This document shows positions 39,476 to 40,527 of a stretch of DNA of 40,527 nucleotides, piece by piece. The stretch comes from a virus: IMG/VR virus record IMGVR_UViG_3300049793_000221, positions 1 through 40,527 of that record; one strand, given 5' to 3'. Numbering within the stretch: the first letter of the stretch is position 1; the number at the start of each line of letters is the position of its first letter. The position numbers and the translations under genes were made by a program. The notes beneath the pieces are model-generated. The model did no database searches, was not told where the DNA came from, and saw only the letters and a list, made by a program, of their open reading frames with translations.

Positions 39476-39709
39476 TCAGTGGCCTTGGAGGAAGGTGAGC
39501 GCAGCGTACGTCAGCAAGACGCCCAGCGCAAAGGCGGCTGGGACGCGCAGCGTGTCGCAGCACGGACAGCCGGAGGACCGGTCGGCGAGCCAGTCGCCCA
39601 GCGGGGCGAGGTGGGGCCAGCGGTCGATATCACACGGGTTGATCCGGTGACGCAGGAGGGGTTTCGGGGGCGGGGTCGGCTCGTCGGGGGGCAGGTGCGG
39701 GTAGTCCAT
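39476..39709 (-). CDS. small membrane protein with CPCC motif
   Basis: 77 residues. The N-terminal 20 are Pro-rich. CPCC lies at 48-51, followed by one hydrophobic segment (about 56-73: VPAAFALGVLLTYAALTFLQ). It may be an inner-membrane protein. AGG lies upstream of the ATG. It overlaps the neighbouring 80-codon frame by 80 bases in another frame, so one of them could be wrong or both may be made. Confidence 0.5.
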   Translation of the reverse strand: MDYPHLPPDEPTPPPKPLLRHRINPCDIDRWPHLAPLGDWLADRSSGCPCCDTLRVPAAFALGVLLTYAALTFLQGH

Positions 39710-39872
39710 AGAGGTGCCTGTTGGCGGTGACGAAACGCAGGGTGTGGTGCTTGGGTCGCGCTTGCGCGCAGTTACACAGCACTACAAACGTAGTTTGGGT
39801 AGGCAAGTGCACGAGCGTCATCCCGGTGAGGATGCGGACGGCGCTAGACAAGGGTACTGGGGTCGGGGTCAT
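39630..39872 (-). CDS. possible small protein between terS and the CPCC gene
   Basis: 80 codons from ATG at 39872, or 63 from an internal ATG at 39821. The larger form begins inside the terS 3' end. A plausible soluble core (TLVHLPTQTTFVVLCNCAQ, then RPKHHTLRFVTANRHLYG) is followed by a Pro/Ala-rich tail that overlaps the next gene. Neither start has a convincing ribosome site. No family is recognised. Confidence 0.35.
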   Translation of the reverse strand: MTPTPVPLSSAVRILTGMTLVHLPTQTTFVVLCNCAQARPKHHTLRFVTANRHLYGLPAPAPRRADPAPETPPASPDQPV

Positions 39873-40347
39873 GTTCGAGGGCGGGGTGCTCGATCACCGT
39901 GGCGTTGGCGACGCGGTTGGAGGTTGGGATTGGGGTTGAGGCGGGGTCGTCGGGCGTGGGGAACGCGCGCACGAGGATGGTGAGGGGGCCGCCGTTCGCG
40001 CCGGTGATCTCTTGCTTGTCGCCGAATACCGAGCGCCGTTTGGCCTTGATGAGTAGCGCGAGGAGCGTGTCGGAGTATTGCACTTCCTCGTCTACTTTGG
40101 CCCCTTGGTAGTACACGCCTTTTGGTACGCCGTCGATGGCGCGGCGGTGGACCTCTTGCTCGATGCGATCGGCGGCGGTTTCCGTGGCTTCGCGGAGTGC
40201 TTCCTCGAACTCGATGGATTCTGCGGTAAGCATCTCGATACGTTTGAGTGAGACGCCAACGGCCTTGGCCGCTTTGTTCACCATGCCGTGTGCGGCGACG
40301 TGATCCAGAAAGGTCGGAATCCACCGATCGGTGGCTAGGGCGTTCAT
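39844..40347 (-). CDS. terS: terminase small subunit
   Basis: 167 residues from ATG at 40347 (a TTG three codons earlier is also open). The N-terminus is a helix-turn-helix-like region (FLDHVAAHGMVNKAAKAVGV...RIEMLTAES). The middle has the standard small-terminase pattern: HRRAIDGVPKGVYYQG, then YSDTLLALLIKAKRRSVFGDKQE. It binds the packaging start site and loads the large subunit. It is the first gene of the late operon seen here; terL follows after three small genes. Confidence 0.88.
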   Translation of the reverse strand: MNALATDRWIPTFLDHVAAHGMVNKAAKAVGVSLKRIEMLTAESIEFEEALREATETAADRIEQEVHRRAIDGVPKGVYYQGAKVDEEVQYSDTLLALLIKAKRRSVFGDKQEITGANGGPLTILVRAFPTPDDPASTPIPTSNRVANATVIEHPALEHDPDPSTLV

Positions 40348-40527
40348 GGGGTTCAAGGGTAGGCCGGGTAGTGGTGTGCCGTCAAGGGTAGGGGGTTATA
40401 AGGAAAGTACAAAAAGGGTTTTGCAGTTGGCAGATGGCAGTTGGCAGTTTAGGTGGGCGAAAAAAAAAAAAAAAATTCATCGACGTGTGTTTCAAAATCC
40501 GGGGGGTCCGCAACCCCGGTACGGGGG
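40348..40527. other. non-coding region upstream of terS
   Basis: No gene is visible in these 180 bases. TTATAA at 40396-40401 could serve as a -10 for the late operon, but no good -35 accompanies it. Four copies of a 7-bp unit (GGCAGTT, two with one or two changes) lie at 40422-40449. A run of 16 A lies at 40460-40475. CCGGGG (40499-40504) pairs with CCCCGG (40514-40519). This is where a packaging site or late promoter might be, but the sequence ends here. Confidence 0.6.
40422..40449 (+). repeat. 7-bp tandem repeat, four units
   Basis: Units read TGCAGTT, GGCAGAT, GGCAGTT and GGCAGTT in a row. They also contain a perfect 11-bp direct repeat, GCAGTTGGCAG, separated by three bases. Such repeats may be slippage products or binding sites near terS. 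Confidence 0.85.

Noticed and set aside
39630-39709. Programmed frameshift between the two overlapping small frames
   Set aside because: No slippery heptamer with following structure was evident, and podovirus genomes do not need a tail-chaperone frameshift.
40476-40527. Rho-independent terminator formed by the GC palindrome and the T-run on the minus strand
   Set aside because: The T-run lies more than 20 bases beyond the stem, too far for a standard terminator.
1-40527. tRNA genes, CRISPR arrays, integrase or attachment sites
   Set aside because: Nearly all sequence is covered by tightly packed coding regions, and none of the short gaps holds such a structure.

Overview
The window looks like most of the late half of a GC-rich tailed-phage genome with podovirus-type virion genes, plus the end of an early/middle operon. 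A Gram-negative host is inferred from the gene content: a virion-associated transglycosylase next to a very large ejection-type protein, a muramidase endolysin with membrane-protein partners, and a lipobox lipoprotein. Ribosome binding sites are of the AAGGAG type. I see no integrase, repressor, tRNA, CRISPR array or reverse transcriptase. The genus cannot be fixed from sequence reading alone.

Layout. Positions 2-2109 (+) hold the 3' end of an SNF2-type helicase, a small MazG-like protein and the thymidylate synthase ThyX. Everything from about 2045 to the right edge is on the minus strand, except one two-gene insert. Read in the direction of transcription, from right to left, the late genes are: small terminase (39844-40347), three small or unknown genes, large terminase (37400-38845), portal (33685-35724), a cluster of tail, fibre and adhesin genes (25154-33688), a lysis group (about 23185-25157), scaffold (21524-22438), major capsid (20529-21509), two tandem capsid-proximal paralogues (19050-20517), adaptor and nozzle-like tail genes (about 15013-18801), and an ejection module (2155-14603). 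The ejection module ends in a 2,661-residue polyvalent protein with an HExxH motif.

The late genes are packed very tightly. Most stops and starts overlap as ATGA, GTGA, TGATG or TAATG, so translational coupling is likely, and this pattern settles several start sites. The clearest internal control signal is a 13-bp GC-rich hairpin with a GCAA loop between the two capsid-proximal paralogues.

The plus-strand insert between portal and large terminase encodes a 47-residue ribbon-helix-helix protein and a 509-residue homing-endonuclease-like protein. The latter combines zinc-finger-like repeats, a Vsr-like nuclease domain and an acetyltransferase-like C-terminus. It is less GC-rich than its surroundings and probably mobile.

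The most unusual part of the window is the adhesin cluster. It carries discoidin/LamG-like, YVTN beta-propeller, SPRY-like, collagen-like and beta-helix-like proteins, a Cys/Trp repeat protein and an embedded lipoprotein. Several share short N-terminal modules, one of them conserved at the DNA level, which suggests interchangeable heads on common virion-attachment adaptors.
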